Shown: piece after piece, positions 11,458 to 24,197 of the stretch
Position numbering within the stretch: position 1 is the stretch's first letter
How the letters are laid out: each line of letters begins with the position of its first letter
Source of the DNA: Volvox africanus
Lineage: Eukaryota > Chlorophyta > Chlorophyceae > Chlamydomonadales > Volvocaceae
NCBI GenBank assembly: GCA_030268105.1
Contig: BSDZ01000103.1
Location: 1,616,501-1,680,500, forward strand
DNA length: 64,000 nucleotides
Direction: 5' to 3'
Program-made: the position numbers and the translations under genes
The notes under the pieces: generated by a model
Told to the model about the DNA's origin: nothing
The model's database searches: none
The model's input: the letters and a program-made list of their open reading frames with translations, nothing else

Positions 11458-14400
11458 TGCTGCACGCGGCGCCACATAACGCGGCCTGAAGAGTTGCCAG
11501 CTCCGTCACCGCGCCCCCAGCACGTGAGGGCCATTTCTCCCAGGTTCTTAAGTGCGAACTGCAGCCGGAGGCAGCGGCGGCAGTGACGCCGCTCTCGCTC
11601 CCGCTCCCGCTGGGCCTCCCAAATGAGTTGACGTCAACATTTTCCATTGGCTGCCCTATCGTTTCTTGAACGATTGAAACAGACTTTGCGGTGCCATCGC
11701 CATCGCGATCACCGTCGCCGTTACTGGCGGAGGCGGCGGGGCCGTCACCATTGCAGACATCAAAACTCCGACCTTCGCCGCCGTCAAGGGCCCGTTCGGC
11801 ACCGTTCCGGCAAGCCCCAAGGTCTGGACCAGCGTCTCCAAGCAGTGGCGGCGACTCATTATTGTTGTCGTCAGCCGCTGTCGCCACTGCCGCCGCCGCC
11901 GCCGCCGCTGCCGCCGGACTAAGGCCGATTTCCAGGGCCCTCAGCTCCGTGAGGGTGGTCCAGCCGCCGATGATAGGGTCATATGTCGCCATAAGGCCCC
12001 GCAGACTGAGCTGCTCCAGCCGGCGGAGTTTGACGACGGACTGAAAGGTAAAAACAAAATTAACGGACACACCGATAGACAGATGCACACATACATACAG
12101 ACACACAGACAGACGCACACAGACAGAGAACGGGAAATGGATATGCGGAGTCCGTGAAGATATAGAACAGAACATATGGAATAAATTCATCATCAACGTC
12201 ATTACATCAAGGAATATGTGACTGCGTAAATCATTACCAGGCGACTGCGTGCTTAAAATCGCCACACAGTCGCCTGGTAATTGAAGCATGAATGCATCTT
12301 CAACGTAGACGTTAGCAGTGCAATAATGTGTGCACGGTACGGCTTGCTGTACATCGTACCTTCATGGCGCCGTCGCGCAGATCCGAGCAGTCTGCTAGCG
12401 ACAGGTTCAGGAGGCAGTTCTGAATCGATGTGCAGCTGGCCAAAAGAATGAAGTCGTCATCGCCGACGGACAACAGTGAGAGTCGTCGTAGGGAGGAGAA
12501 GGCGTTTTGATACTTCACGCCGCCGCCGATGCTGCGGCTGCTGTGCCCGCCAAGGTCCGCCGCCGCGCTGCCGACACGTTTCATCGCAGCAGTGTTGGAC
12601 GAGACAGAGCGGGCGGCAAAGGTGACGGCGGCTGCCAAAGCCGCTGCGGTTGTGGCAGGGGTTGGAGCTGCCGCCGCCGCCGTCAGCTCTTCCCAGCAGG
12701 CGGTTACCGCTTGAGATGCCGCAACGGGTGGCGTGGCGGCAGGCACAGGGGTTGCTGTGATGGCACCGGCGCTGTCGGTGGCCGCTTTAGCCGTCGCGGC
12801 CACTTCATTCCATGCCGTCGCGACCGCCGCCGCCGTCGATTGCATCGCCGCCACCGGCGCCGTGGCACCAGCTAGGCATCCTCCATTAACTGGCGGCGGG
12901 CTGCTCTGAGTCGATCCCGATTCCGGCCCACTCGCATTCGCATTTGCATTCGCGCGGAAGGCTGCGGCCGCCGACAATGCTGCCGCCACAATATCCGTTT
13001 CAGCTTGGGCCGTGCCTGCACCTCTTCCACTTGTATTTGCATTTGCGGCTGTACACAGCGTCGGCGCCGTTCCTCCAGACTCCCCTCCGTCAGTTCTACT
13101 GCAGCTGCCACCGCAAAGGCTGACGCTCGTGATGGATGGGTCCTCTATTGGCGGCGGCCGAACTGGGTCGTCTTGTACTATGGTACTTAGAAAGCTATTG
13201 TACTGGTGGACTACGGGGATATGTCCCGCCATCCCATTTACATTCCCACTGTCTGCACCAACAATCGCTGGGAGATCACCCGCCCGGTCACCGACAGCAA
13301 CGTCGGCAGTGATGGCGGCGGCATCACAGCTGCAGTAACCAACTGGGTCGTCAGAGGCACCAGCCGACTCAATGGCAGGAGAAGGCCCTCTGAGTGCAAG
13401 GAGCAAGGGTTGCCGTGCTACCTCCACATCCCTGCTAGCAGGACGGACGACTCCGCCCACCGCCGCAGTGGCGGCGGCCGCCGCTGCCGCCGCCGCCGCC
13501 GCCGCAACGATGACGTCATCGTTCGTGCAGCTACTGCACCAACTATAGCCACCCTCGGAAGCGGGTCGGGCGATGCTGCTCTGCATGACGCCGGAACGGG
13601 TCATGTTTATGCAGTAGCTGCTCCTGCTGCTGGGAACACTGCTACTGCCAATGCAGCTGGGCTCTGTGCTGACAGCGACGGAGGCTCTGTCTGATGCCGG
13701 CGTCCCGACGCCGCCAGTACTCGGTGTTGGTGGCCTAACATTATCCGCTGCCGCTGCCGCGGTCGCCGCTAACGATGGAGGCGACTCATCAGATACATGC
13801 AATGTGCATCGAGCTGCTGACTCCACTGGCTGTGGCGGCGCCGCCGCCGCTGGCACCGCTGCCACTCCCGCCGCCACGGTGGCGGTAGCGAGATCGTTTT
13901 CCAGCTCAACTGGCGACACCCTTCCTGATTCTGGTCCTGATCCCAACGCTGCCGCCCCTGCTCCCGCTGCCCCCGCCGCGTGTTGGTTACTCCGAAACTG
14001 CTGCCGGGGCTCCAACCGCACTGCTTCCTCGCCATGCTTTACCCCATGGCACGGCCTCAATGTGTGGGGATCAATCGGCTCACCGGTTCCAGCTCGCCCG
14101 TCAAGCTTGCTCTCCTCTGCCTCCTTCTCCTGGTACGCCCTGCGTTTTCCTCCCAAACCCGCCAGAGACACCTCCCTGCCAATTTCCCGTCCACTCTTCG
14201 TCGCCTTCATCTGGAGGCCACCACCGCCACCTCCTATACCACCATCAGGGCCGCTGGGCTGCGCTCGCACTGTGATGCCTGCCTCGCCGCCCAGCTCCGA
14301 AACAGGCTGGGCCGCGGCATCCCCACAGCCCTCTCGGTTCCCCCACGCCCACCCTGAGGGAACCAGCGCTGGGGCACCACTTAGACACTGCACACCCGCC

Positions 14401-17400
14401 TGCCAGCCGCCACGCCCTGAGGCGGCGCCCGTGCCCATGTCACCGTTAAAGCCCCAGCCCGCGGTCTTGACACCGGGACCCGATTGCGCTGCCGCGACAG
14501 CGATGGTGCAGGCGGTGGAGCCAAAATTGCCGCTTCTGCCGCCTCTGTCACCGCTTCCGCCGCTCTCTGTGTCCCAGTTCCAGTGCTGAACAGGCTTGAG
14601 GTCTGAGAGCTCGATGCCTTCGGTATCGAGAAGGTCATCCGCGGCTGCTTCGCAAACTCCAGATTCGGTGCAGTCCGCCCAGCCCTGCAGTACAGCATAT
14701 GCAGAGGAGCCGGGAGGCACCAGGGGTCAGTGAAACGGGTCAGTGAATTGATAGCATCGAATCACATCACATCACATCACATCACATCACATGTTGCACA
14801 TCGCAGCACATGACCATGCGAAGACACACTCACCAGGGTGCCATGAGCTCCGTAACGCACTGGACTGCCTTCGGGTGTCGTAGGACCGCCACCGCCGCCG
14901 CCACCGCTGCCGTACGGATCCGTTCCGCAGTACCACCCTTCAGAACCAGCTCCCACACCAGAATTCAAACAAGGTCCCCAGCGGCTGCCGCCCACGTTCG
15001 GAGTCCACCCGCCAGTTCCCCATCCTCCCACCCCTTCGCCATCCAAAAAGCTGCGACCGCCGCCACCACCTGCGGTGGCGGCGGCATTCCATCTTGACAG
15101 GCTGGCGGCGACCGCCGCCAGGCCCAAGCTCGCCGCCGCCGATCTGTACGCCGTCCCTGCTGCGCTGCCTGGTTCTTCCGGCGACGCCGCCAGTGCACGA
15201 CCCACCGCCACGTCGCAGTGCCCCAGCAGGAGCACCTCCAGGGAGGGAGCCGCCGCCAGGGCGCGCCACGCATCCTCATGCAGCTGCAGCGGCGCCGCGC
15301 CGCAGCCGCCGAGCTCCAGACGCGCCAGTGAAGTTGCACGCTCGACGGGGCCCAGTGCCGCAGCGGCGTCGCGAAGAACAGGCGGGTGGAACGCGAGGCG
15401 AGTGAGGTGGGGCAGGGACGGCAGGAAGGCGGATAGGATGTGGTCCCACGGGTCACCTGAGTCGGCACCTGGCCGGCCCACAAGCTCCACGTCCTTCACG
15501 TAGCATGGGTCATAAAGGGCAAAAAGGGCAAAAAAGGGAAACCGGGGAAAGAGGGTTGAGAGTAGCAGGCACGGGGCCCAGAGGGCTGCGGGCGGGAAGC
15601 AGCCGTTATCCGCTTTAATATGTCGTGTTATATTGGATAATGGTAGATTACGTTATGGTGTTATTTGTTATCGTATTATCTTTGCTACGTTGTCCCTTTT
15701 CCTCCCTGTTCTTGCGAAAATGGCAGCAACCTGGTGTGTGACGGTTCCACTGCGATTTGCTTTGATGTGATGCAATATGCCATGCCGTACTGTGCTGTGC
15801 TGTGCTGCGTTGCTGGTGGTTCTCTCTGAACCCAGCCCTACCCAGTTCTTCTGGACTAGATTCCGCACTATATAGGATTGGACTAGAAACCCCTCCTACC
15901 AGCTAACTCGGACGTTTACACCACCCAGGCAATCCAGATCCGAATCCAGATCGGGATAGTAATCGGTAAGTTGGCTAAACAAGCTCCGTTCCATGTCACA
16001 CCCCGACAAAAGCTGTCACAAAAGCTATCACGCACCTGCAAATTCGTCAGCCGGGACCAGTGCCGCAAGGATGATACGACAGGGCAGCATGGCAGGCCCG
16101 CCTCCGCCTCCGCCTCCGCTGCAATCCCCGTCTCTGCTGCCTCCGTCGCCTCCGAGGCTTTGCCACCTCCACCTCCACCTCCACCTCCACCTCCACCACT
16201 ACCACCACCACCACCGTTGGTAGAAGCACCAACAGCCTCAGCACTAATTTGAGCCGATACACCTATGGCAGGTTTGTGGCGGTCTGCAGCTTTTTTCGGT
16301 GATACGCCGACCGGCGTAGCTGCGACAGTGACCGCTGCTGCCTGCGTCGTCGCATGGGGAGGTACGTCAGCGCCGACGCCACGATGAGTGTCTCTGACAG
16401 GAAGCTGTGCCGTTGCGGTTGGCGCCGCTGGGGTTCTTGCTGTCATCGTTGTTGAGGCCGAGGTTGAGGTTGACGTTATCGACGTTTTTGTTGTGGGTGG
16501 TTGCAGGGGGGATGGGGATGCGGGCGGCGGCGGTACTTGCAGCCCCCGGATACACAGCCGCTTTAATGCGGTCAGTCCACGCAAGTGTACGAGGGATGTC
16601 GGGTTCAGCGACCTGCTGCGGGTTGGGTGTGCTCTATTTATTTAAATTTATTTAAATTTGGTGCGATTTAACGCGGGAGGGGGGAAGAGATGGGAGTATG
16701 GTAAACAAGTACGGGCGGGATGGGAGAAAAGGGATCCATTATTGCGTGTCATATATTAGGTTTTGGGTATGATTGTGAAGTGATATACTGGTATAACAAT
16801 GTGACACTGTGCGGGTATGCACCAGCGCCAGCGGCAAGAATATTCCCTTTCTCATTTCCCCTTCACATCACCCTTGTCGTTCCCCTCTAACTCCATCTTT
16901 CAGCCCAATTCATTCACGCTGCATGTCAACTGCTGCATGACCCAGCCGTGACCCACAACCCACCCGCACTCAGACAGGCACAGATGCGTGAGCGACACCG
17001 GCAATTGCTGCAGCGTCCAAGCCCCCGCCGGCCGGCTGAGCCGCTGCGTGACAAGCTGCGTGTTGCCTTGCTCCCCAGGGCACAAGGGCCCCTCTGTGGG
17101 CAGTTCGGCTGCGGGCATCTCCAGCGATTGGAGCCGGGGGCAGCGGTCCAGCAGCCGATGCAGGGTGGCCTGAAATCCAAACGGGGTGGCATGGGCGACC
17201 TTGCGAAAGGGAAGGGGCGGCTGCATGCGTCGTCGATGATGAAAGCCCAGGTTTGCAAAGCAGTCATGTACGCGCGTTTGTGTCTGTGTGTGTGCGTATG
17301 AGACATGATCATGGGTGCGTAGGTGCGAGTCGGGCAAGTATCAGGCATGTCTAGGCCGGAGAGTTGGGCAGCTGGGGAGTTGGGCAGTTGAGGAGTTGGG

Positions 17401-17991
17401 CAGTTGGTACGAGGCTGGATTACATGAGGCAGCGTAGAAGCATTATATAAGCAGGCAGCATAGACGGTGCGGTGCAGTGCGGTGGGGAAGTGTGACATAG
17501 AGAGTCACTACTTGTCCAAAGTTTGTTTCAAAGAACGCTGTAATGATATTATGCGCTATTTGTGATTATATCATGAAGAAGTGTCTCGCAAACGGGCAGA
17601 TCTTTATCCATGGGGAAAGAGGGGAAAAAGTACCGTGCACGTGGCGAGCGTTCCCACGAGGAGCGATCTTGGACAATTGGCGGTAGGTGTTTTTTGCGCA
17701 AACGGTTGCAAGGGAAGCAGCTGGGTTTCCAGAACTCCGAAAAATCTCAAGTCAATACTCTTACTTGTTGCACGCATGGTAGACCTATCAGACGCATATG
17801 AGTTACCGATGCTGGGACAGTTGCTGCCAGGTTCGCCAAAGCATCGCAGGCAGCAAGCCGCGTTGCAAACGAAGACCCGACAAACTCAGCGGTGGTGTCG
17901 TTTATCTGCAACAGGAGTGCCAAAACCATCCAGCAGTTAACAATTGCGCATATTTCGGCTATCACCTGTGAGATGGACAGGAACCGCCAAC
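8907..17991 (-). CDS. Large leucine-rich-repeat protein, multi-exon, both ends unresolved
   Basis: Twelve minus-strand exons join in one phase: 17991-17966, 17905-17765, 17169-16964, 16615-16036, 15493-14834, 14684-12360, 12040-11264, 11188-11115, 10945-10194, 9951-9914, 9674-9621, 9017-8907, about 1915 residues. The first listed exon starts in mid-codon, so a 5' exon is missing. Leucine-rich repeats recur: VTHMRLIGLP, LTHLCLSECG, LTALKRLCIRG, LEVLLLGHCD, LRRLEQLSLRG, LTELRALEIG, LRTLVVDGCRQLT. The spacing recalls irregular F-box-type or cysteine-containing LRR proteins, which bind protein partners; the target is unknown. Repeats are interrupted by long Ala, Gly, Ser, Thr and Pro blocks, chiefly the 775-codon exon at 14684-12360. 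The joins at 11264/11188 and 11115/10945 are the weakest. No F-box was found. Confidence 0.7.
12233..12281. repeat. Perfect 15-bp intronic inverted repeat
   Basis: The arms are 12233-12247 (ATTACCAGGCGACTG) and 12267-12281, its exact reverse complement, with a 19-nt loop. The element lies in the LRR gene intron between 12360 and 12040, about 80 nt inside the donor side, and would form a hairpin in the pre-mRNA or be bound as a palindrome. Confidence 0.85.
14761..14790. repeat. ATCAC microsatellite
   Basis: Six copies of the pentamer ATCAC lie in the LRR gene intron between the exons ending at 14834 and starting at 14684. A related ATCAC tract occurs at about 21431-21455. Confidence 0.9.
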
Positions 17992-20447
17992 CTGAAAAAG
18001 GTAACGGATTTCCAACCTATCATCCCGATGTCCTAACCTAGCGTCATGTACTGGTATTCTTTAAATGAAGAAGAGTGAACATGGATCCAACCATGTTGAA
18101 GACTCTGGAGCTCGCAACGATCCTCTGTGCTGTATGAAAGCCCGCACCCGATATACCCAAAGATTGCGCTATCATAGACTCACATGTGTAGACGACATCG
18201 CTACTTTTTCCGGGGCAGATAGCAGCGCTTCTGTACCAACCGGCAGACGTCCTTGTAAGGACACTAAGTCACCTGAAGTTGTCATATTTGACCTCGTGGC
18301 CTTTCGTTATGTCAAGTCCGCGAAATAACGCATCAGTATGCCAGGATTGGAAAATCCCCATCCCCGAGCGCCACCGCATAATGTCAGCTATACCCCCTAA
18401 AAGGGTGTCAACAAATATATTTTAAAAATAGAATATACTGCGACGTCGACGGAGGAACATGCCAAGCTGCCAGCCATGTTGCGTGCACGTACGGTTAGTA
18501 CGGGCAACGATTTATCGCCAAATTATTTGCTGGCTGCCGTCCAATGGTTTAATACTGTCGCAGAATTTTACATTTGTTGACCTAAACTTTAGTGGTTCTT
18601 TTGAACCTCCTTGTGTTTTTGGGCCTTACAAACATAAGAACCGGCAATAGTCATAGTTGTCGTCAATGAGTGGATCAAGCTTCCCAAGGTTAAGGTTCAC
18701 TAGTGCCCTAAAATCATCAATAACTTGAAGGAATCCATCTACTGTCATTTAGAAGCGCCTTGACAGATATGCTGCAGCTTTGAACGCTTAGAAATTGCTA
18801 TTTTCTGTTATTTGCTGCTTTTGCAGCTAGAAACGTGCTGGCAGCATCCGTATTTCGTACGCCATGGGATCCTTTAAAGGAATAAAACCGCCGATGCGAA
18901 GCTTTGCGTTACCGTCCAAAAGTAGGTCCAAACGAGTGGGCTGAAGACCAGCTGTAGACCACGGACCTCGCCTTGCCCGGACAATGCCGGTGCTTCCCAG
19001 TCCCGAAACAGCAGTCAGATATCACACAGCCAACACCAAAAACTGGATCCTCTCCTCTCCTCTCTTCGATGAAACAGAATAGTACGTTACAATCCGAATC
19101 CAAATCCCTAATGTGTAATGCTGCCGTGGCGCCATGCCATGCCATACTCCCGATCTGTAAGGTACAAGGAGGCGCATATCAAGGGCGCAGCGCCCAACGG
19201 CGCCATTCCTCCCCCAACCACCAATCTCCTCCCCGGTCTCGGCCGCCTGAGGACGCCGCCCCAAGCACAACGAATCGAAACGGTGGCCTTGACCTCTGTC
19301 CTCGACCTTTCAAGCGGTTGGCCATAGCGCACAGTTACAGCAAATGCAAGGACATTGCGTCGACCCGCTTTGCCTTTAACATCATCGCATGCTGGCAACA
19401 GGGCCAGGCAACCAGGTGGGCCGCTGGTGTAGGATGCCACGGACAAGGTGGGGGTCGAGATAGCCACTGATACCAAAACTCGCATACCAGCCAAGTCCGG
19501 CCATGCTTTCATCCAACCCAACCCGGCATTAAAACAAATTTCCCTTTCTGATACCTCAATTCGTCTCTATCGGCTTTCTTTCTCTCTTTCTCGCTCTCTC
19601 CCCCCTCCTCACATTACGCGCCCTTAACCCCATCCCGCCGGGGGCCCACAGCCACAGAGACATGCTACTGCGTGACTGCCAATTTCCGTACCATACATGT
19701 ATTCAGACAGATAGAGAAAGGAAAAAGTGCGGCTTAGCCTGCCCGTAATCCAAATTTGCCGTGGTATTAGTTGTACGTAAAAGAGTTCCTTTCGCTCAAT
19801 TTGATCGATTGACCATCGCATTGATTAACCAAAAACATCTTTCCTTGACTTCTCCCCAACCGAACAAATTTATTTCTCCACAGCCATATCTTTCTTAACG
19901 GAACGCACATACACACACGCTCATACACACGACACACACGAAGACGCATACCTCCGTACCCAGCAAGGCCCGAGTGTGGGCCCAGGTATTGCTGAAACCC
20001 CCCTTCCATTAGCCGCGCCCCAACAAGTCCAGGACCCCCCAACAGCCCGTAACGCTCTGTTACCGGGTCCGTTGTTTTTCTATCAGTTTCCATCCCCCCC
20101 CAATGCTCTCCATCTCCAATTACCCCATTGGATTCGCACTCGCCATCCTTTCCAATGATCCTTTTGAGAGCTACGACGCAACAGGGGTACCGGGCTCCGA
20201 AACCTCCCATAAACTCCTGGAAAACGTCTTGCGCGCTGGGAACGGTAACGGCAAAGAGGATACAGGCGAGATGCAACCTCTGCTTAAAAGGGCACAGAAC
20301 TTGGCCGCGAAATGCCTTCCCAGCATGAGGATTCTCTTCCCTCCAACATACACATACGCACATACAAACGTATTGTTTGTGTCATACCTCCCTTTTCCCC
20401 GGACATACATACAACAACACGCAAACGGACAACATACCTCCTCTCAC
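17992..20447. other. Spacer with unresolved 5' end of the LRR gene
   Basis: The missing 5' exon or exons of the LRR gene must lie here or further right, and must end in phase 1. A minus-strand candidate at about 18320-18270 (FRGLDITKGHEV) has a donor-like GTGACT, but its phase was not fixed. The rest has low GC at 18.3-18.9 kb and scattered open frames without recognisable content, including one at 19108-19521 on the minus strand. CA-rich stretches lie at about 19905-19940 and 20345-20375. Confidence 0.4.
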
Positions 20448-20774
20448 ACACTCAAAGGCTAAAGCAGCAGTGTACGATAAAACCCATGACTCCATGATGA
20501 ATTCCCTCGCCTCCCCAACGGCGTAAGAATTTCTGTGTCCTGGTTCCGGATCAAAATCTGTGCCATACGACGTACGACAGAATCTGAGGTACGTCTCCAC
20601 CTGTTCATGTGGCGTTAAATAGTATCGGTCGCAATAAAAGTACAAATAACATACAACAATTCCCGTGCCCGCCATCACGGCATCCTGTACCACAAGCCAG
20701 GTTGATGGGCTTCGTCCATGCCTGAAGTACCCAACAGGCTCACGAACAGCAGCCACACCGCCTCCTCCTCCTAC
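20448..20774 (-). CDS. Exon of an unrecognised protein with one predicted membrane segment
   Basis: This 109-codon minus-strand exon is flanked by TTGGTCAG as acceptor and GTGAGA as donor. It encodes a hydrophobic stretch, WLVVQDAVMAGTGIVVCYLY, then YFYCDRYYLTPHEQ and an acidic, Tyr-rich part. I do not recognise a family. Neighbouring minus-strand frames may belong to the same gene: an Ala/Thr-rich frame at about 21015-20900 (GLIAPISHAAATRGAV) and one at about 20270-19955 (LHLACILFAVTVPS). Their splice phases were not resolved. The third codon positions are less G/C-rich than in the certain genes, so the whole may be spurious. It sits behind the uridine phosphorylase gene on the same strand. 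Confidence 0.35.
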
Positions 20775-21510
20775 CTGACCAACGCAGAATTAAAACCCTC
20801 ACGAAACGGCAGTACGGCAAAAGCTGTCTCGTGCAGCGCAGCGCAGCGAATTGCGCTTTCTGGGTACGAGCAAATTCTAACGTAAGTTTTCTCTTTACAA
20901 TGAGCCTCTCTGACGAGGGCAGCAGTAAATACAGAAGCAGCAATAGTAGCCGCAGCAGTAACAGCACCACGTGTAGCAGCTGCATGGCTGATGGGCGCGA
21001 TCAGGCCCCCTGAGATGTCGCCCCGCCCTTGCCCACAAGCCTGTTCCCTCATCGACCTGCCACACAGACGCACCCAACATTCAACGTACATCAAAGTACG
21101 AGGCCTCGTGCCGGAGGCAACGAACAGTGCAACGTGCTCACTGCCTACCCCGCCTCCACGTACATCCCTCTTCCTCTCCCCCCCCTCCCATGTGCTTCTA
21201 TGCAGCATTACCCGGCCTTGTCCAATCGCCCTCGCCCCCCTGCCCCGCAGGTAATAATCCATACGACTGCGGGCAAACCTGCACAGGTGACCCACATCAA
21301 GCGAGACGCATCGTCAGGCGACCGCAGTTGTAAGGAGCACTTATACGATAGGCGCTTTCCTTGTCGCTGCCGTTGTCGATATTAACGTCAATGTCAATGT
21401 TGATATCCGTGTCGATGCTCCTGCCCTTCCACATCGCATCACATCACATCACATCACGTCATGTCGCATCAGCTCGCAACATCCTGACCACATCAAACAC
21501 ATCGGACTTG

Positions 21511-24197
21511 TTAATTCCAGACGTACTGCACCTCCCGCTCCTTCAGTGTCTCGGCCTCCGCTTCCGATGGGCCGTCCAGCGACACGTGCACCAGCGCCCG
21601 AAGCGCTGCGGTGCCGCCCGATATCTCGAGCTCCTCCAATTTGTGATACTCCAGGAAGGCGTTGGAGTAGCGCTCAGCCAGAGCCACGCACATGCCTATG
21701 GCCTTGATGGAACCTGCGAACAAAACCAAGGATCTGTCGAGAATTGAGAGCGATCGGTGTAGGAGGAGGATGAGAAGAAAGGAAGGAAAATGAGAAGAAA
21801 AATGAAGTAATACCGCCGAGGGCGAGGGCGAGGGCGAGGGTGAGGGTGAGGGCGAGGGCGCTTTTCTTTCTAACAGAAGATGGTGACGGGAGTGATGGCA
21901 ATGGCAGCAGCAGAGGTGCTACCTGGCACTTTCACCAGCTGACTTATCCACTGCCCTATCCAACTACTGACCCAACCACCCACCCTTGGTGCATCTCGCC
22001 AAGTCAAGGAGCTGAAAGGTCTCCATCTCCAGAGACACCAGGTCGGGATGTGCCGCCACCAGATCAGCCAGGAGACATTCGTTGCGGTCGTCGAAATCAG
22101 ACCCGGTCCGTCCCTAGGCATCCGGAAGAGCCGTCGCAGCAACGAGGATGCAGAGGCGCAAAGGGACGCAGGCGCGCGGGTACCGTGCAGGGGCAAATCA
22201 AAGGGGGGATAGGCAATAAAGATGTTGAGCAGGCTGCATGCCCCAGGGGTAGCCCCAACATTGCGTATTGCAACAACAGGGGAAAGGCCAGACAGATTCC
22301 GTTCCTTACCCCTCCCTATTTACTATCTTGGTTGGTGATTTGCTTCTCAAGAGCAGTAATGGGTCCCTTTATTCATTTACCCCTCCTTCCTCAAGTCTTC
22401 CGCCCTGCTCCCCGACCCCACACCTGGCTGCTGTAAAAGCTATCCGCACTGGCGTTGAGGCCCTCCACCACTCTGTCCGGCCCCACGACTTGCGCCGCCT
22501 CCGCCGCCAGCAGCGCCGCCAACTGTGAGTTAGCTGGCACCGGAAGCGACGTCATGTACGGCTTGCGTCCCGTGAAACCACCGGATGTGGCGGCGCCGCC
22601 GCTTCCGTTTGTAGAGGCGGTGCCGTTCGCCGTTCCGTTCCTGCTAGCGCCGTTACTTGCGCGGAATAACGACTCACGACCGTCCATTAACGTCCAGTAA
22701 TCTGGATCCCGGCGGATCGCTATGGATCCGTGGGCCGCAATGAGCAGGTCACCGAGCTTGGCCGGGCGTTGCACGGCGCCGCACGTGCCAAGCCGTACAA
22801 TGGCCATTTGCCCCCGTACAATAGCCCGGTTCTCCCGTACGACGAAGTCCATATTGGGCTGTCCCATATGAGTGCTCACGATGCTCACGGGCTCGCCCTC
22901 GTAACGGCCTGGTAGTGTAAGGAGAATGCCGAGTATGAGTTTGCCGCAATGCGATAAGAAACGATAAGAAATGAACACGGAGACCCGGTCACGACGGATG
23001 GGAGGCGCGAATGTATACTACGATGACAAGACCGACGATGGGAACATAGCTGTTGGGGAATATGGATATGTGTAAGCGTAAGGAAAATGCACGAGACGGA
23101 GACCCCATATTAGGAGAGGGTGACGTAAGGGGTAATGGAGTAACGAGAGAGCGGGGCGCCAGTGTGCCGCTGAGTTCGGAGAGGAAAAGTGAGAGATAGG
23201 GAAAAGGGGGAAAGCAAGGGGAAGACGAAGAGAGAGAGAGACAGGGGAGGGAGAGAAAAAATGAGGGAGAGCGAGAAACCGAGAGACAGACAGACAGAGA
23301 GGGAGAGAAAAATCGGTAGATGGGGTGTGCGGAGGAGACCCGCTAAAGGATGGGGTTAAAGGATGCGGCACATGAGAGGAGGTGCAGCGGGGCTAGCGTC
23401 CGCTGCTTTTGTCCGGGCCAACTCCCAGGAATTTGTGCTGGCAAGGCTGCTGACCATGGCAAGGTTTTGATCCAACCGCTCACAAGTACCCAACAAACTA
23501 GAAAGGAGGTGCAGCGGGTAAACGTTAATGATGCGGGTCAGCGTGTCCCCACTACCTCACCTGCGTGTTATCACGCGAATAAGGTAGTTGAGCTGCAGTA
23601 TGCACGCATGGAAATGCAAGTACTTCCTTGCATGAAACCTTCCCTCAAAAGAAAATTAGCTTCAGGGTCGGTAGGGGGTTCCGCAATCGTTGTTATAACT
23701 ACCTGTGATAGTGAGAAAGCCGCGGCTGGAGGTGCGTTGGAAGAGCGGCCTCCCGGACGTCGGGGGATCGAGCAGCTTGCTCAGTAGCAGAGCTCGACTG
23801 ACGGATCCCACGCTGAGAATTCGCGGCGCAACCTCACCTTCCTATGGGATGAAGGGTAGAGGTTAAGGGATCATGTGCAGGATTGTGAAGATATCTAAAA
23901 GTTGAGGCAGCATCCGTCGTTGCAATAAGAGTGCGCGCGCACCTTGGTTCCCAAATGGTACGTCCGCCCCTCTCCATCTGTTGGAAAATTTGCGTTCTTG
24001 TATGTTGGCTTGTGGCGCCCGATTACAGCGACCGCGTGATCGTCCGCCTTATCGACCTGAGCCCTTGTCACAAGTCGAGGCCGTCGATAGGCTGAAAGGC
24101 TTGGTGGAGCAACAACGTTTACACGTATTTGACGTCCTAGCATATCGCTGCAGGGGCTCTTGGGACCCATGGCCCTCCTGCGTCCTGAAAGATACAT
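21511..24197 (-). CDS. Uridine phosphorylase (PNP/UDP phosphorylase superfamily), 5 exons, complete
   Basis: Exons on the minus strand: 24197-23943, 23841-23703, 22908-22424, 22113-21984, 21713-21511. All phases agree, giving 403 residues. The enzyme family splits uridine with phosphate into uracil and ribose-1-phosphate in pyrimidine salvage. Key elements: RTYHLGTK near the end of exon 1; EVAPRILSVGS in exon 2; IVRLGTCGAV (about 168-177), matching the phosphate-binding Arg and Thr-x-Gly loop; DSFYSSQGR across exons 3/4, whose Gln and Arg contact uracil in bacterial Udp; and SLEMETF (about 316-322), the Glu-Met-Glu ribose site. All catalytic residues that I can align are present. An Asn/Gly/Thr/Ser-rich insert lies at about residues 205-235. 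The N-terminal 55 residues are basic and hydroxyl-rich and may be an organelle transit peptide (inference). The start is the only upstream ATG in frame. Confidence 0.9.
21818..21860. repeat. GAGGGC/GAGGGT hexamer repeat
   Basis: About seven hexamer units lie in the last intron of the uridine phosphorylase gene (between 21984 and 21713). A longer purine-rich GA/GAGAGA stretch lies in an earlier intron of the same gene, about 23170-23310. Confidence 0.85.

Noticed and set aside
13651..14589. 312-codon plus-strand frame opposite the 775-codon LRR-gene exon
   Set aside because: It is a mirror of low-complexity coding sequence; the minus frame continues leucine-rich repeats on both sides and is in phase with its neighbours.
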